Below, piece after piece: positions 25,257-33,491 of a stretch of 64,000 nucleotides of DNA. Source of the stretch: Pseudomonas resinovorans NBRC 106553 (GTDB lineage: Bacteria; Pseudomonadota; Gammaproteobacteria; Pseudomonadales; Pseudomonadaceae); assembly GCF_000412695.1 (NCBI RefSeq), contig NC_021499.1, positions 5,084,001 to 5,148,000 of the forward strand. Reading direction: 5' to 3'. How positions within the stretch are numbered: the stretch's first letter is position 1; every line of letters starts with the position of its first letter. Below the pieces are notes generated by a model. That model made no database searches and was not told the origin of the DNA. It worked only from the letters and a program-made list of their open reading frames with translations. The position numbers and the translations under genes were made by a program.

Positions 25257-25395
25257 GAACCTGTTTACGGTCTCGCGAGCTAGAGCCATGCAAGGCAGAA
25301 ACAGGCGAGGAAGCGGAGTTTACGACTGTAAATGAGCATTCCGAGCCTGTTTCTAACGCCGCAGGGCCGACGCGCAGCAGACCGTAAGCAGGTTC
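25257..25395. mobile_element. MITE-like element with 17-bp terminal inverted repeats
   Basis: A 139-bp non-coding element. GAACCTGTTTACGGTCT (25257-25273) and AGACCGTAAGCAGGTTC (25379-25395) are inverted repeats matching at 16 of 17 positions. An inner stem pairs AGAAACAGGC (25297-25306) with GCCTGTTTCT (25345-25354). The right end touches the yaeQ stop codon at 25396. No clear target-site duplication was found. A diverged second copy lies at 58250-58380. Confidence 0.72.
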
Positions 25396-25935
25396 TCAGC
25401 GTTCCCCGGCCAGCCACTCCAGCGGTATTTCATGCTGGCCGCGCTCGTCGGTGACGAACAGCGAGCCGTCGCTGATCATCAGGCTCCAGCTGATCGAACG
25501 CGGCAGGTCGCGGGCCAGCTCTTCCAGGGCTTCCTGGCCGACGGCGACGACGTTGATGTTCTTCAGGGTGCGCACGCTGTCCAGGACCTTGGTCTGCCAG
25601 ACCCGCAGGTTGCCGTAGGCTACCAGGCTGAAGCGCTCGGTACGGCGCGAGCACCAGGTGATGCGCTCGGCGTCCGGCTGGCCCACTTCGATCCAGTGCA
25701 GGACGCGGTCGTCCAGGCTCTTTTCCCACAGGGCCGGCTCATCCACGTCCGACAGGCCACGGCCGAAGCTCAGTTGCTCGTGGTACCAGAGGGCGTAGGC
25801 GATCAGGCGTACGGCCAGGCGTTCCTCGGTTTCCGACGGGTGCTTGGCAACCGTGAAACGCAGGTTCTCGTAGACGTTGCGGTCCAGGTCGGTGAGGTTG
25901 AGGTCGACTTTGTAGGGGGTCGCTTGGAGGGCCAT
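25396..25935 (-). CDS. yaeQ: YaeQ family protein
   Basis: 179 residues, full length for YaeQ. It begins MALQATPYKVDLNLTDLDRN and contains KHPSETEERLAVRLIAYALW, DVDEPALWEKSLDDRVLHWIEVG and WSLMISDGSLFVTDERGQHE, split here as family landmarks. The fold resembles PD-(D/E)xK nucleases, with conserved Glu, Asp and Trp residues. In E. coli YaeQ has been linked to RfaH-dependent phenotypes, but the biochemical role is unknown. It lies upstream of recJ on the same strand, with the MITE-like element between the two genes. Confidence 0.92.
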   Translation of the reverse strand: MALQATPYKVDLNLTDLDRNVYENLRFTVAKHPSETEERLAVRLIAYALWYHEQLSFGRGLSDVDEPALWEKSLDDRVLHWIEVGQPDAERITWCSRRTERFSLVAYGNLRVWQTKVLDSVRTLKNINVVAVGQEALEELARDLPRSISWSLMISDGSLFVTDERGQHEIPLEWLAGER

Positions 25936-26007
25936 GGCGGGCTTCTTGATGATTCGCGGAGGGCGGCAAGTCTACCCTGAATCGCCTGCCTTGGCTGGGC
26001 CATCCGG

Positions 26008-27165
26008 CTAATCGGCGGGATAGCGCTGGATACGGTTGCGGCCCTTGTCCTTGGCGGCGTAGAGCGCGTCGTCGGCCAGGGCGAGCAGGTTGAACAGGTC
26101 GTAGCCGCCCTCCTTGGAGCTGACGATGCCGATGCTCACGCTGAGTTCGCCGGGCGCCTGGAACGGCAGTTCGGCGAACTCCCGGCGGATGCGTTCGGCC
26201 ACCTGGGCGCCGGCTTCGTCGTCGGCATCGGCCAGCAGGCAGGCGAACTCCTCGCCGCCGATGCGGCCGAACACATCCTGCTTGCGCATACTGCCGACGG
26301 CAATCCGGGTGAAGGCCACCAGGGCCTCGTCACCGGAGGCGTGGCCATAGTTGTCGTTGAGGCGCTTGAAGTGGTCCAGGTCGCAAAGCAGCAGCGCCAC
26401 GGGTTCCTTGCGGTGCTCGCAGCTTTCCACCAGGTATTCGCCGGTGGTCATGAAGGCGCGGCGGTTGCCGACGCCGGTGAGCGGGTCGCAGTAGGCGGCG
26501 GCGCGGAACTTCAGCTCGGCGCGCTCCTTCACCATGGCCAGGGTGACGAAGGCGATGCCGATGGCGTAGAGCAGGGTCTCGAATATCAGCAGCGAGAAGA
26601 AGCTGGCGCCGTCACCGCTGCTGGCCAGGGCATGGTCGAAGGGCATGCCACGGTCGACGACGATGCGTACCAGGTAGAAGGCCATGTGGAAGAGAGTGAG
26701 GACCAGGGCCGGCAGGTAGGCCACTTCCAGGTTCTTGCGACTGCGCCAGAGCTCGAAAGCGCCGAGCCCGGTGTAGCTCACGGTGATCAGCGAACTGGCC
26801 GCCACCCGCACCGTCAGGGATTCGTAGAACGCCGGGTTGAGGCACAGCAGCGCCCAGATCGCCGCGCCGGCGCAGATGCCCGGCAGGTGCGGCTGGCGCC
26901 CGGTGAAGACGCGCAGGGCAGTCCAGGTCATGGCCGCGCTCAAGTGCAGCACCATGTTGCCCAGCACCAGCGGCACGACGTCCATGCCGACGCCGCGCAG
27001 GGCGCTCACCAGCACCGTGCCCAGCACGCCCAGCAGCAGCGCGGCGGCCAGGTAGCCCAGGGTCGGCTCGCGCCGGCCACGGCGCCAGGCATGGAGCATG
27101 AGGATGCCCACCAGGGCGAGGATGTAGATATCCACAAGCACCAGGGTGGGGACGTTCAGCTGCAT
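26008..27165 (-). CDS. Membrane diguanylate cyclase (GGEEF)
   Basis: 385 residues. The N-terminal 200 residues form about six or seven membrane helices without a recognised sensor name. The GGDEF domain starts at about 215 (DPLTGVGNRRAF) and carries DLDHFKRLNDNYGHASGDE, the active-site motif GGEEF, and a C-terminal ALADDALYAAKDKGRNR. RKQD five residues before GGEEF is an intact inhibitory I-site, so c-di-GMP product feedback is expected. It makes c-di-GMP from two GTP and so favours adhesion and biofilm. It is about 5.5 kb from the giant adhesin operon, but there is no direct link between them. Confidence 0.92.
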   Translation of the reverse strand: MQLNVPTLVLVDIYILALVGILMLHAWRRGRREPTLGYLAAALLLGVLGTVLVSALRGVGMDVVPLVLGNMVLHLSAAMTWTALRVFTGRQPHLPGICAGAAIWALLCLNPAFYESLTVRVAASSLITVSYTGLGAFELWRSRKNLEVAYLPALVLTLFHMAFYLVRIVVDRGMPFDHALASSGDGASFFSLLIFETLLYAIGIAFVTLAMVKERAELKFRAAAYCDPLTGVGNRRAFMTTGEYLVESCEHRKEPVALLLCDLDHFKRLNDNYGHASGDEALVAFTRIAVGSMRKQDVFGRIGGEEFACLLADADDEAGAQVAERIRREFAELPFQAPGELSVSIGIVSSKEGGYDLFNLLALADDALYAAKDKGRNRIQRYPAD

Positions 27166-27355
27166 GGTCCCTCCTTCCGGCGCGTACCGGGCGACGAGCG
27201 GCAGACGCGGGCAGGTTGTGTTGGCATGAGGTTCGGCGCGCGCAAATCAGGTTCCTGCCAAGCACTTTAAGTCTCCCCGGAGGGGTGCGCCAGCGGCAAT
27301 CCGGACTGTTCGTGGCAGGCCCCCAGGGAGTAGAGTCGCCGCCATTGCCTGGTCC

Positions 27356-28567
27356 ATGGACATCCAGATGAACGTTCCTGCCAAACCCCTCGCCGGCCTC
27401 AAAGTGATCGAGCTCGGCACGCTGATCGCCGGCCCCTTCGCCTCGCGCCTGTGCGCCGAATTCGGTGCCGAGGTGATCAAGATCGAGTCCCCCGACGGCG
27501 GCGACCCGCTGCGTAAATGGCGAAAACTCTACGAGGGCACCTCGCTCTGGTGGTTCGTGCAGGCGCGCAACAAGAAGTCGCTGACGCTCAACCTCAAGCA
27601 CGCCGAAGGCCGCGAGATTCTCAAGAAGCTGCTCGCCGAGGCAGACATCCTGATCGAGAACTTCCGCCCCGGCGTCCTGGAAAAGCTCGGCCTGGGCTGG
27701 GACGTACTCCACGCGCTCAATCCGAAGCTGGTGATGGTGCGCCTGTCCGGCTTTGGCCAGAGCGGCCCCTACAAGGACCAGCCGGGCTTTGGCGCGGTGG
27801 GCGAGTCCATGGGCGGGCTGCGCTACATCACCGGGTTCGAGGATCGCCCGCCGGTGCGCACGGGGATTTCCATCGGCGACTCCATCGCCGCCCTCTGGGG
27901 CGTGATCGGCGCGCTGATGGCGCTGCGTCATCGCGAGGTGAACGGCGGCCAGGGCCAGGTGGTGGATGTGGCGCTCTACGAGGCGGTGTTCGCCATGATG
28001 GAGTCCATGGTGCCGGAGTTCGATGTGTTCGGTTTCATCCGCGAGCGCAGCGGCAACATCATGCCGGGCATCACGCCCTCCTCCATCCACACCGCCGCCG
28101 ATGGCCGCCATGTGCAGATCGGCGCCAATGGCGACGCGATCTTCAAGCGCTTCATGCTGGCGATCGGCCGCGACGACCTGGCCAACGATCCTATGCTTGC
28201 CAGCAACGATGGCCGCGACGCACGGCGCGACGAGCTCTACGGCGTGATCGACCGCTGGGTGGGTTCGCTGCCGCTGGAGGAAGTTCTGGCCCTGCTGAAC
28301 CGCGCCGAAGTGCCGGCCAGCCGCATCTTCTCCGCCGAGGACATGTTCGCCGACCCGCAATTCCTCGCCCGGGAGATGTTCCTCTCGGCCAAGCTGCCGG
28401 ACGGCAAGCCGTTCAAGATGCCGGGCATCGTGCCCAAGCTCTCGGACACGCCGGGCTCCAGCGAATGGATCGGGCCGGAGCTCGGCGAGCACAACGCCGA
28501 GCTGCTGGCTGCCCTGGGCTACAGCGCCGAGCAGGTGGCGGCGTTGAAGGCGGGTGGGGCGATCTGA
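27356..28567 (+). CDS. CaiB/BaiF-type family III CoA-transferase
   Basis: 403 residues. Family landmarks: PLAGLKVIELGTLIAGPFAS at the N-terminus, FGAEVIKIESPDGGDPLRKW, NKKSLTLNLKHAEGREILKKL, LIENFRPGVLEKLGLGWD, and GFGAVGESMGGLRYITG. The catalytic aspartate of family III enzymes is expected in the VVDVALYEAVFAMME region. These enzymes move CoA between carboxylic acids. The substrate is not deducible, and no acyl-CoA dehydrogenase or racemase neighbour is present. The start is either 27356 or the ATG at 27368 (MNVPAKP), which has GGACATCCAG before it. It is followed by the hairpin repeat 28586-28683. Confidence 0.88.
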   Translation: MDIQMNVPAKPLAGLKVIELGTLIAGPFASRLCAEFGAEVIKIESPDGGDPLRKWRKLYEGTSLWWFVQARNKKSLTLNLKHAEGREILKKLLAEADILIENFRPGVLEKLGLGWDVLHALNPKLVMVRLSGFGQSGPYKDQPGFGAVGESMGGLRYITGFEDRPPVRTGISIGDSIAALWGVIGALMALRHREVNGGQGQVVDVALYEAVFAMMESMVPEFDVFGFIRERSGNIMPGITPSSIHTAADGRHVQIGANGDAIFKRFMLAIGRDDLANDPMLASNDGRDARRDELYGVIDRWVGSLPLEEVLALLNRAEVPASRIFSAEDMFADPQFLAREMFLSAKLPDGKPFKMPGIVPKLSDTPGSSEWIGPELGEHNAELLAALGYSAEQVAALKAGGAI

Positions 28568-28585
28568 GGTCCTGAGAGAGGCCTG

Positions 28586-28683
28586 TGTAGGGGCGAATTC
28601 ATTCGCCAAGCAGGCCGAAGGCCTGCCAGATGGGACGTTGGGGGACAGCTGCGCTGTCCTTGGCGAATGAATTCGCCCCTACA
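28586..28683. repeat. Clover-leaf REP element with 25-bp perfect outer stem
   Basis: The arms at 28586-28610 and 28659-28683 are exact reverse complements (25 bp, containing GGGCGAATTCATTCGCC). The 48-nt interior has two further hairpins: CAGGCC-GAA-GGCCTG (28611-28625) and GGACAG-CTGC-type GCTGTCC (28643-28659). It lies between the CoA-transferase and thrC 3' ends. Confidence 0.85.
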
Positions 28684-28710
28684 GGGTTCGCACATGATCG
28701 ACGTGCAACA

Positions 28711-28744
28711 AAAAAGGCCGGCCCCTTGCGGGAGCCGGCCTTTT
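28711..28744. terminator. Bidirectional intrinsic terminator
   Basis: AAAGGCCGGC and GCCGGCCTTT form a 10-bp GC-rich stem, with A-tracts on the left and T-tracts on the right. It can therefore end both thrC (minus) and the CoA-transferase (plus). Confidence 0.85.
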
Positions 28745-28761
28745 CGTTTCAGGCGCGTGGC

Positions 28762-30171
28762 TTACAGCGGCTTGCCGCGGTTGCCATGCTGGCTGACGAA
28801 GGCCTGGATCTGCTTCAGGTCGTTCGGCAGCACGGTGCAACGCTCTTCGCGCTCGAACAGGTCGGTGAGATGCGCCGGCAGCGCCGGGACCTGGCCAACG
28901 CCGGCCTTTTCCACCGCCTCGGGGAATTTCACCGGGTGGGCGGTGCCCAGGGTGACCATGGGGATGGCCAGGCTGCGGCGGCACTCGCGGGCGGCACGCA
29001 CGCCGATGGCGGTATGCGGGTCGAGCAGCTCGCCGCACTCGTTGAAGACTTCGGCGATGGTTTCGCAGGTGGCTTCATCGGAAACGGCGAGGGAGTCGAA
29101 CAGCTTGCGCGCTTCGGTCCAGCGGTCGTCCTCGACGCTGAAACCGCCACCCTGCTTGAAGGTGTCCATCAGGTTGGCGATGGCGGCGCCGTTGCGGCCG
29201 TGCAGGTCGAACAGCAGGCGCTCGAAGTTGGACGAGACCATGATGTCCATGGACGGCGACAGGGTCGGGTGCAGGGTGTCCTTGACGTACTGATTGCCGC
29301 TCATGAAGCGGTGCAGGATGTCGTTGCGGTTGGTGGCCACGATCAGCTGGCTGATGGGCAGGCCCATGTTGCGCGCCAGGTAGCCGGCGAAGATGTCGCC
29401 GAAGTTGCCGGTGGGCACCGAGAAGGCCACGGAACGGGCCGGGCCGCCGAGCTGCAGGGCCGCGTGGAAGTAGTAGACGATCTGGGCCATGATCCGCGCC
29501 CAGTTGATCGAGTTGACCGCCACCAGGCGGGTGCCCTTGAGGAAGCCCTGGTCGGCGAAGCTCGCCTTGACCATCTCCTGGCAGTCGTCGAAGTTGCCTT
29601 CCACGGCGATGTTGTGGATGTTTTCGCCGAGGATGGTGGTCATCTGCCGGCGTTGCACCTCGGACACACGGTTGTGCGGGTGCATGATGAAGATGTCGAC
29701 GTGCTCGCAGGCCTTGCAGCCTTCGATGGCGGCCGAGCCGGTGTCACCGGAGGTGGCGCCCATGATTACCACGCGCTCGCCGCGCTTGGAGAGCACGTGG
29801 TCGAGCAGGCGGCCGAGCAGTTGCAGGGCGAAGTCCTTGAAGGCCAGGGTCGGGCCGTGGAACAGCTCAAGCACCCACTCGTTGCCGTTCAGCTGGCGCA
29901 GCGGCGCCACGGCGTTGTGGGCGAAGACGCCGTAGGTTTCCTCGAGGATCTTCTTGAAGTCGGCGTCATTGATGCTCCCGGCAACGAAGGGGCGCATCAC
30001 GCGGAAGGCCAGTTCGTGGTAGGGCAGGCCGGCCCAGGAGGCGATTTCTTCCTGGGTGAAGCGCGGCAGGTTTTCCGGTACGTAGAGGCCGCCGTCACTG
30101 GCCAGGCCAGCGAGCAGCACGTCTTCGAAGTTCAGGGCCGGTGCCTGGCCGCGGGTACTGATATAGCGCAT
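28762..30171 (-). CDS. thrC: Threonine synthase
   Basis: 469 residues, the long class of threonine synthase seen in proteobacteria. It begins MRYISTRGQAPALNFEDVLL. The PLP lysine lies in FHGPTLAFKDFALQ (K112), the phosphate-binding loop in VPTGNFGDIFAGY, and MGATSGDTGSAAIEG is a further conserved block. The reaction is O-phosphohomoserine to threonine and phosphate. It lies 87 nt after hom on the same strand, as in other Pseudomonas, so the two probably form one unit. No thrB (homoserine kinase) is adjacent, which is normal for Pseudomonas. Transcription ends at the hairpin 28711-28744. Confidence 0.96.
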   Translation of the reverse strand: MRYISTRGQAPALNFEDVLLAGLASDGGLYVPENLPRFTQEEIASWAGLPYHELAFRVMRPFVAGSINDADFKKILEETYGVFAHNAVAPLRQLNGNEWVLELFHGPTLAFKDFALQLLGRLLDHVLSKRGERVVIMGATSGDTGSAAIEGCKACEHVDIFIMHPHNRVSEVQRRQMTTILGENIHNIAVEGNFDDCQEMVKASFADQGFLKGTRLVAVNSINWARIMAQIVYYFHAALQLGGPARSVAFSVPTGNFGDIFAGYLARNMGLPISQLIVATNRNDILHRFMSGNQYVKDTLHPTLSPSMDIMVSSNFERLLFDLHGRNGAAIANLMDTFKQGGGFSVEDDRWTEARKLFDSLAVSDEATCETIAEVFNECGELLDPHTAIGVRAARECRRSLAIPMVTLGTAHPVKFPEAVEKAGVGQVPALPAHLTDLFEREERCTVLPNDLKQIQAFVSQHGNRGKPL

Positions 30172-30258
30172 GTCTTAAAACCTTGGTTTCGAGCGGCCGG
30201 GCCAGGCGCGTCGCCCCGGGGGATCGCCCCTGGCAACGGCACCGGCCCCGACTGCTGC

Positions 30259-31563
30259 TTAGTTCAGTTGCTCGACGCGGATACGCACGACGCTGCCTAC
30301 CACGTCTTCAAGAGCTTCCAGCGCGGCGATGGCGTCGTTGACGCGCGCCTCGACGACCCGGTGGGTAACCAGGATCATCGGCACCAGGCCGTCCTGCTCT
30401 TCGACTTCTTTCTGCATGATGGATTCGATGTTGATGCCGCGCTCCGACAGGATGGTCGCGACCTGGGCCAGCACGCCCGGGTGGTCCTTGGCCTGGATGC
30501 GCAGGTAGTAGGCGCTCTCGCAGGACTCGATCGGCAGGATCGGGTGGTCGGACAGCGAATCCGGCTGGAAGGCCAGGTGCGGCACATGGTTTTCCGGGTC
30601 GGTGGTCAGGGCGCGAACCACGTCGACAACGTCGGCGACCACGGCGGAGGCGGTGGCCTCCATGCCGGCACCGGCGCCGTAGTAGAGGGTGCTGCCGGCG
30701 GCGTCGCCATTGACCATCACCGCGTTCATCACGCCGTTGACGTTGGCGATCAGGCGGTCGGCCGGGATCAGGGTCGGGTGCACGCGCAGCTCGAAGCCGC
30801 TGTCGGTGCGGCGCGCCACACCCAGGTGCTTGATGCGGTAGCCCAGGGCTTCGGCGTAGTTGACGTCGGCGCTGGTCAGCTTGGAGATGCCTTCGGTGTA
30901 GGCCTTGTCGAACTGCAGCGGGATGCCGAAGGCGATGGACGCGAGGATGGTCAGCTTGTGGGCGGCATCGATGCCTTCGACGTCGAAGGTCGGATCGGCC
31001 TCGGCGTAGCCCAGGGCCTGGGCTTCCTTGAGCACGTCCTCGAAGGCGCGGCCTTTCTCACGCATTTCGGTGAGGATGAAGTTGCCGGTGCCGTTGATGA
31101 TGCCGGCCAGCCAGTTGATGCGGTTGGCCGCGAGGCCTTCGCGGATCGCCTTGATCACCGGGATGCCACCGGCCACGGCGGCTTCGAAGGCGACCATGAC
31201 GCCCTTCTCGCGGGCCTTGGCGAAGATTTCGTTGCCATGCACGGCGATCAGCGCCTTGTTGGCGGTGACCACGTGCTTGCCGTTCTCGATGGCCTTGAGC
31301 ACCAGCTCGCGGGCCAGGGTGTAGCCGCCGATCAGCTCGATGACGATGTCGATTTCCGGGTTGTTGGCCACTTCGAAGATGTCGGCGGTGATGGGGGTAG
31401 CGCCGGTTTCACACTTCGGGTTCGGACGACGGGCGGCAATCTGTGCAACTTCGATTCCGCGCCCGGCACGGCGGGCAATCTCCTCGGCGTTGCGTTTGAG
31501 TACGTTGAAGGTGCCGCCACCGACGGTCCCCAGGCCACAGATGCCTACTTTTACCGGCTTCAC
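30259..31563 (-). CDS. hom: Homoserine dehydrogenase
   Basis: 434 residues, monofunctional and not fused to aspartokinase. The N-terminal NAD(P)-binding loop is VGICGLGTVGGGTFNVL. The catalytic domain contains HVVTANKALIAVHG, IINGTGNFILTEM and YAEADPTFDVEGIDAAHKL. The C-terminal ACT domain (about 350-430, starting YYLRIQAKDHPGVLAQVATI) is the threonine-feedback module. It reduces aspartate semialdehyde to homoserine. It lies between dsbC and thrC on one strand. Confidence 0.96.
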   Translation of the reverse strand: MKPVKVGICGLGTVGGGTFNVLKRNAEEIARRAGRGIEVAQIAARRPNPKCETGATPITADIFEVANNPEIDIVIELIGGYTLARELVLKAIENGKHVVTANKALIAVHGNEIFAKAREKGVMVAFEAAVAGGIPVIKAIREGLAANRINWLAGIINGTGNFILTEMREKGRAFEDVLKEAQALGYAEADPTFDVEGIDAAHKLTILASIAFGIPLQFDKAYTEGISKLTSADVNYAEALGYRIKHLGVARRTDSGFELRVHPTLIPADRLIANVNGVMNAVMVNGDAAGSTLYYGAGAGMEATASAVVADVVDVVRALTTDPENHVPHLAFQPDSLSDHPILPIESCESAYYLRIQAKDHPGVLAQVATILSERGINIESIMQKEVEEQDGLVPMILVTHRVVEARVNDAIAALEALEDVVGSVVRIRVEQLN

Positions 31564-31674
31564 GCTGAACTCCCCATCATCACTGCGAATACGGCCGGGG
31601 ACGCCCCGGCCGAGGAAAAGAGCCGCACTTTACGAAGCGGCTGAATTTTGGTCAATCAAGGCGGCGCGCCCGGA

Positions 31675-32403
31675 TTACTTGGCTTCGAGCGCGATTTTCG
31701 CGAGCTGCGGAGCAGGCTGGTAACCCGGGATCATCTGGCCATTGCCCAGCACGATGGCCGGGGTGCCGTTGACGCCGATCAGTTGGCCCAGCTCGAACTG
31801 CTTGGCTACCGGGTTGGCGCAGGTCGCAGGCGGCAGTTCCTCGCGGGACTTGGCCTTGTCCATGGCGGCCTGGCGGTCCTTGCTGCACCAGACGCTGACC
31901 AGGCTGTTGTAGCCGTGGCTGCCGATGCCCTGGCGCGGGAAGGCCATGTAGCGCACTTCGATACCGCGACGGTTCAGCTCGGGCACTTCGCTGTGCAGCT
32001 TCTGGCAGTAGCCGCAGTCGGTGTCGGTGAACACGGTGATATGGGCCTTGGCCGGTTCCTTGGGCGAGAACACCACCATCTCGCTGGTGGGGACGGCGTT
32101 GATTTCCTTGGCGATGGAACGGCTCTCGGCCTGCTCGGTGAGGTTCACCGGCTTGCCGTCCTTCACGTGATAGAGGTAGCCCTGCATCAGGTACTGGCCG
32201 TCAGCGCTGGTGTAGAGCATGCGCCCGCCTTTGAGCTGGACCTGGTAGATGCCGGACATCGGGCTTTCGCCGATGGACTCGATGGGCAGGCCCAGCTGCA
32301 GGGCGTCGAGCGTCTTGCGGATGGCCTGGTCCGGGTCGTCGGCGAGGCTGATGGTGCTGGCCAGGCCAAGGGCCAGGCCGGCGATGAGGCGAGTCACGCG
32401 CAT
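31675..32403 (-). CDS. dsbC: Thiol:disulfide interchange protein DsbC
   Basis: 242 residues from the ATG at 32403, which has a strong AGGAGTACCC site; longer readings into xerD's tail are artefacts. A Sec signal peptide (MRVTRLIAGLALGLASTISL, then A) leads into the N-terminal dimerisation domain (YQVQLKGGRMLYTSADGQYL) and a thioredoxin fold with the active site FTDTDCGYCQKLH. The second disulfide is the VWCSKD...PATCANPV pair. The cis-proline loop is GVNGTPAIVL. It isomerises wrong disulfides in the periplasm and is kept reduced by DsbD. It follows xerD, as in other Pseudomonas. Confidence 0.95.
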   Translation of the reverse strand: MRVTRLIAGLALGLASTISLADDPDQAIRKTLDALQLGLPIESIGESPMSGIYQVQLKGGRMLYTSADGQYLMQGYLYHVKDGKPVNLTEQAESRSIAKEINAVPTSEMVVFSPKEPAKAHITVFTDTDCGYCQKLHSEVPELNRRGIEVRYMAFPRQGIGSHGYNSLVSVWCSKDRQAAMDKAKSREELPPATCANPVAKQFELGQLIGVNGTPAIVLGNGQMIPGYQPAPQLAKIALEAK

Positions 32404-32519
32404 GGGTACTCCTGTCGAGCGGCGGACGTACGGAAACCGCTCAAGCCTAACACAGAAGCCCTGGCGCGCAGACGTCGGACGCCCGGCGGATACGGCGGGC
32501 GTCCGGCCGGTGGCAGGGC

Positions 32520-33416
32520 TCACCCGCGAGGGTGGTGGCGAGCGTGGAGTTCCTGCAGGCGGGCCTGGGCGATGTGGGTGTAGATCTGGGTGGTGGAGAG
32601 GTCGCTGTGGCCGAGCAGCATCTGGACCACGCGCAGGTCGGCGCCGTGGTTGAGCAGGTGGGTGGCAAAGGCGTGGCGCAGGGTATGCGGCGACAGCGAT
32701 TTGCTGATGCCGGCCACCTGGGCCTGGTGCTTGATGCGGTGCCAGAAGGTCTGGCGGGTCATCTGCTCGCCGCGCAGACTGGGGAAAAGCACGTCGCTGG
32801 GCTTGCCGTCGAGCAGGAAGGGCCGCGCCTCGCGCTGGTAGCGCTCGAGCCAGGCGATGGCTTCCTCACCCAATGGCACCAGGCGCTCCTTGCTGCCCTT
32901 GCCGAAGACCTTGAGCACGCCCTGGCGCAAGTTGACCTGCTCCAGGGTCAGGCTCACCAGCTCGGTGACCCGCAGGCCGCAGGCGTAGAGCACCTCGAGC
33001 ATGGCGCGGTCGCGCAGGCCGATGGGGTCGTCCAGCTCCGGCGCGTCCAGCAGCGCCTCCACATCGGCCTCGGACAACGACTTGGGCAGCGGCCGGCCGA
33101 GCTGCGGCAGGTCCACCTGCAAGGTCGGGTCCTCGGTGATCAGGTTCTCCCGCAGCAGGAAGCGGTAGAAGCCGCGCAGGCCGGAGATGAAGCGCGCGGT
33201 GGAACGGGCCTTGTAACCCTGTTCCAGGCGCCAGGCGAGGTGGTCGAGGATCAGGTCGCGTCCGGCCTTGTCCAGGGCCAGGCCGCGCTCGTCGAGCCAG
33301 GCATTGAAGTGCGCGAGATCACTGCGGTAGGCGGATCGCGTGTGCGCCGAAAGCCCCTTCTCCAGCCAGAGGGCATCGAGGAAGCGGTCGATCAGAGGGT
33401 GGTCCAGAGCGGGCAT
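32520..33416 (-). CDS. xerD: Site-specific tyrosine recombinase XerD
   Basis: 298 residues, matching XerD. The N-terminal SAM-like core-binding domain runs from LIDRFLDALWLEKGLSAHT. The catalytic domain shows the tyrosine-recombinase set: Arg in YACGLRVTELVSLTL, Lys in VFGKGSKERLVPLG, HTLRHAFATHLL (His, Arg), LGHSDLSTTQIY (His, and nucleophile Tyr) followed by THIAQARLQELH. With XerC it resolves chromosome dimers at dif under FtsK control. The dif site is not in this window. The gene order xerD-dsbC-hom-thrC is conserved. Confidence 0.95.
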   Translation of the reverse strand: MPALDHPLIDRFLDALWLEKGLSAHTRSAYRSDLAHFNAWLDERGLALDKAGRDLILDHLAWRLEQGYKARSTARFISGLRGFYRFLLRENLITEDPTLQVDLPQLGRPLPKSLSEADVEALLDAPELDDPIGLRDRAMLEVLYACGLRVTELVSLTLEQVNLRQGVLKVFGKGSKERLVPLGEEAIAWLERYQREARPFLLDGKPSDVLFPSLRGEQMTRQTFWHRIKHQAQVAGISKSLSPHTLRHAFATHLLNHGADLRVVQMLLGHSDLSTTQIYTHIAQARLQELHARHHPRG

Positions 33417-33491
33417 GGGGTCGGGCCTTGACTGTGCAGCGCACTAGTCTTTCATAGCGCTAAGAGCGTTTCATCCCTGAAAGGAATCCAG

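Noticed and set aside
26612..28609. 665-codon minus-strand frame opposite the CoA-transferase gene
   Set aside because: Covers a clear CaiB-family gene on the plus strand and an out-of-frame part of the cyclase; no own features.
22253..28700. CRISPR array from the repeated GCGAATTCATTCGC motif
   Set aside because: Copies are dispersed, not regularly spaced, and no cas genes are present.
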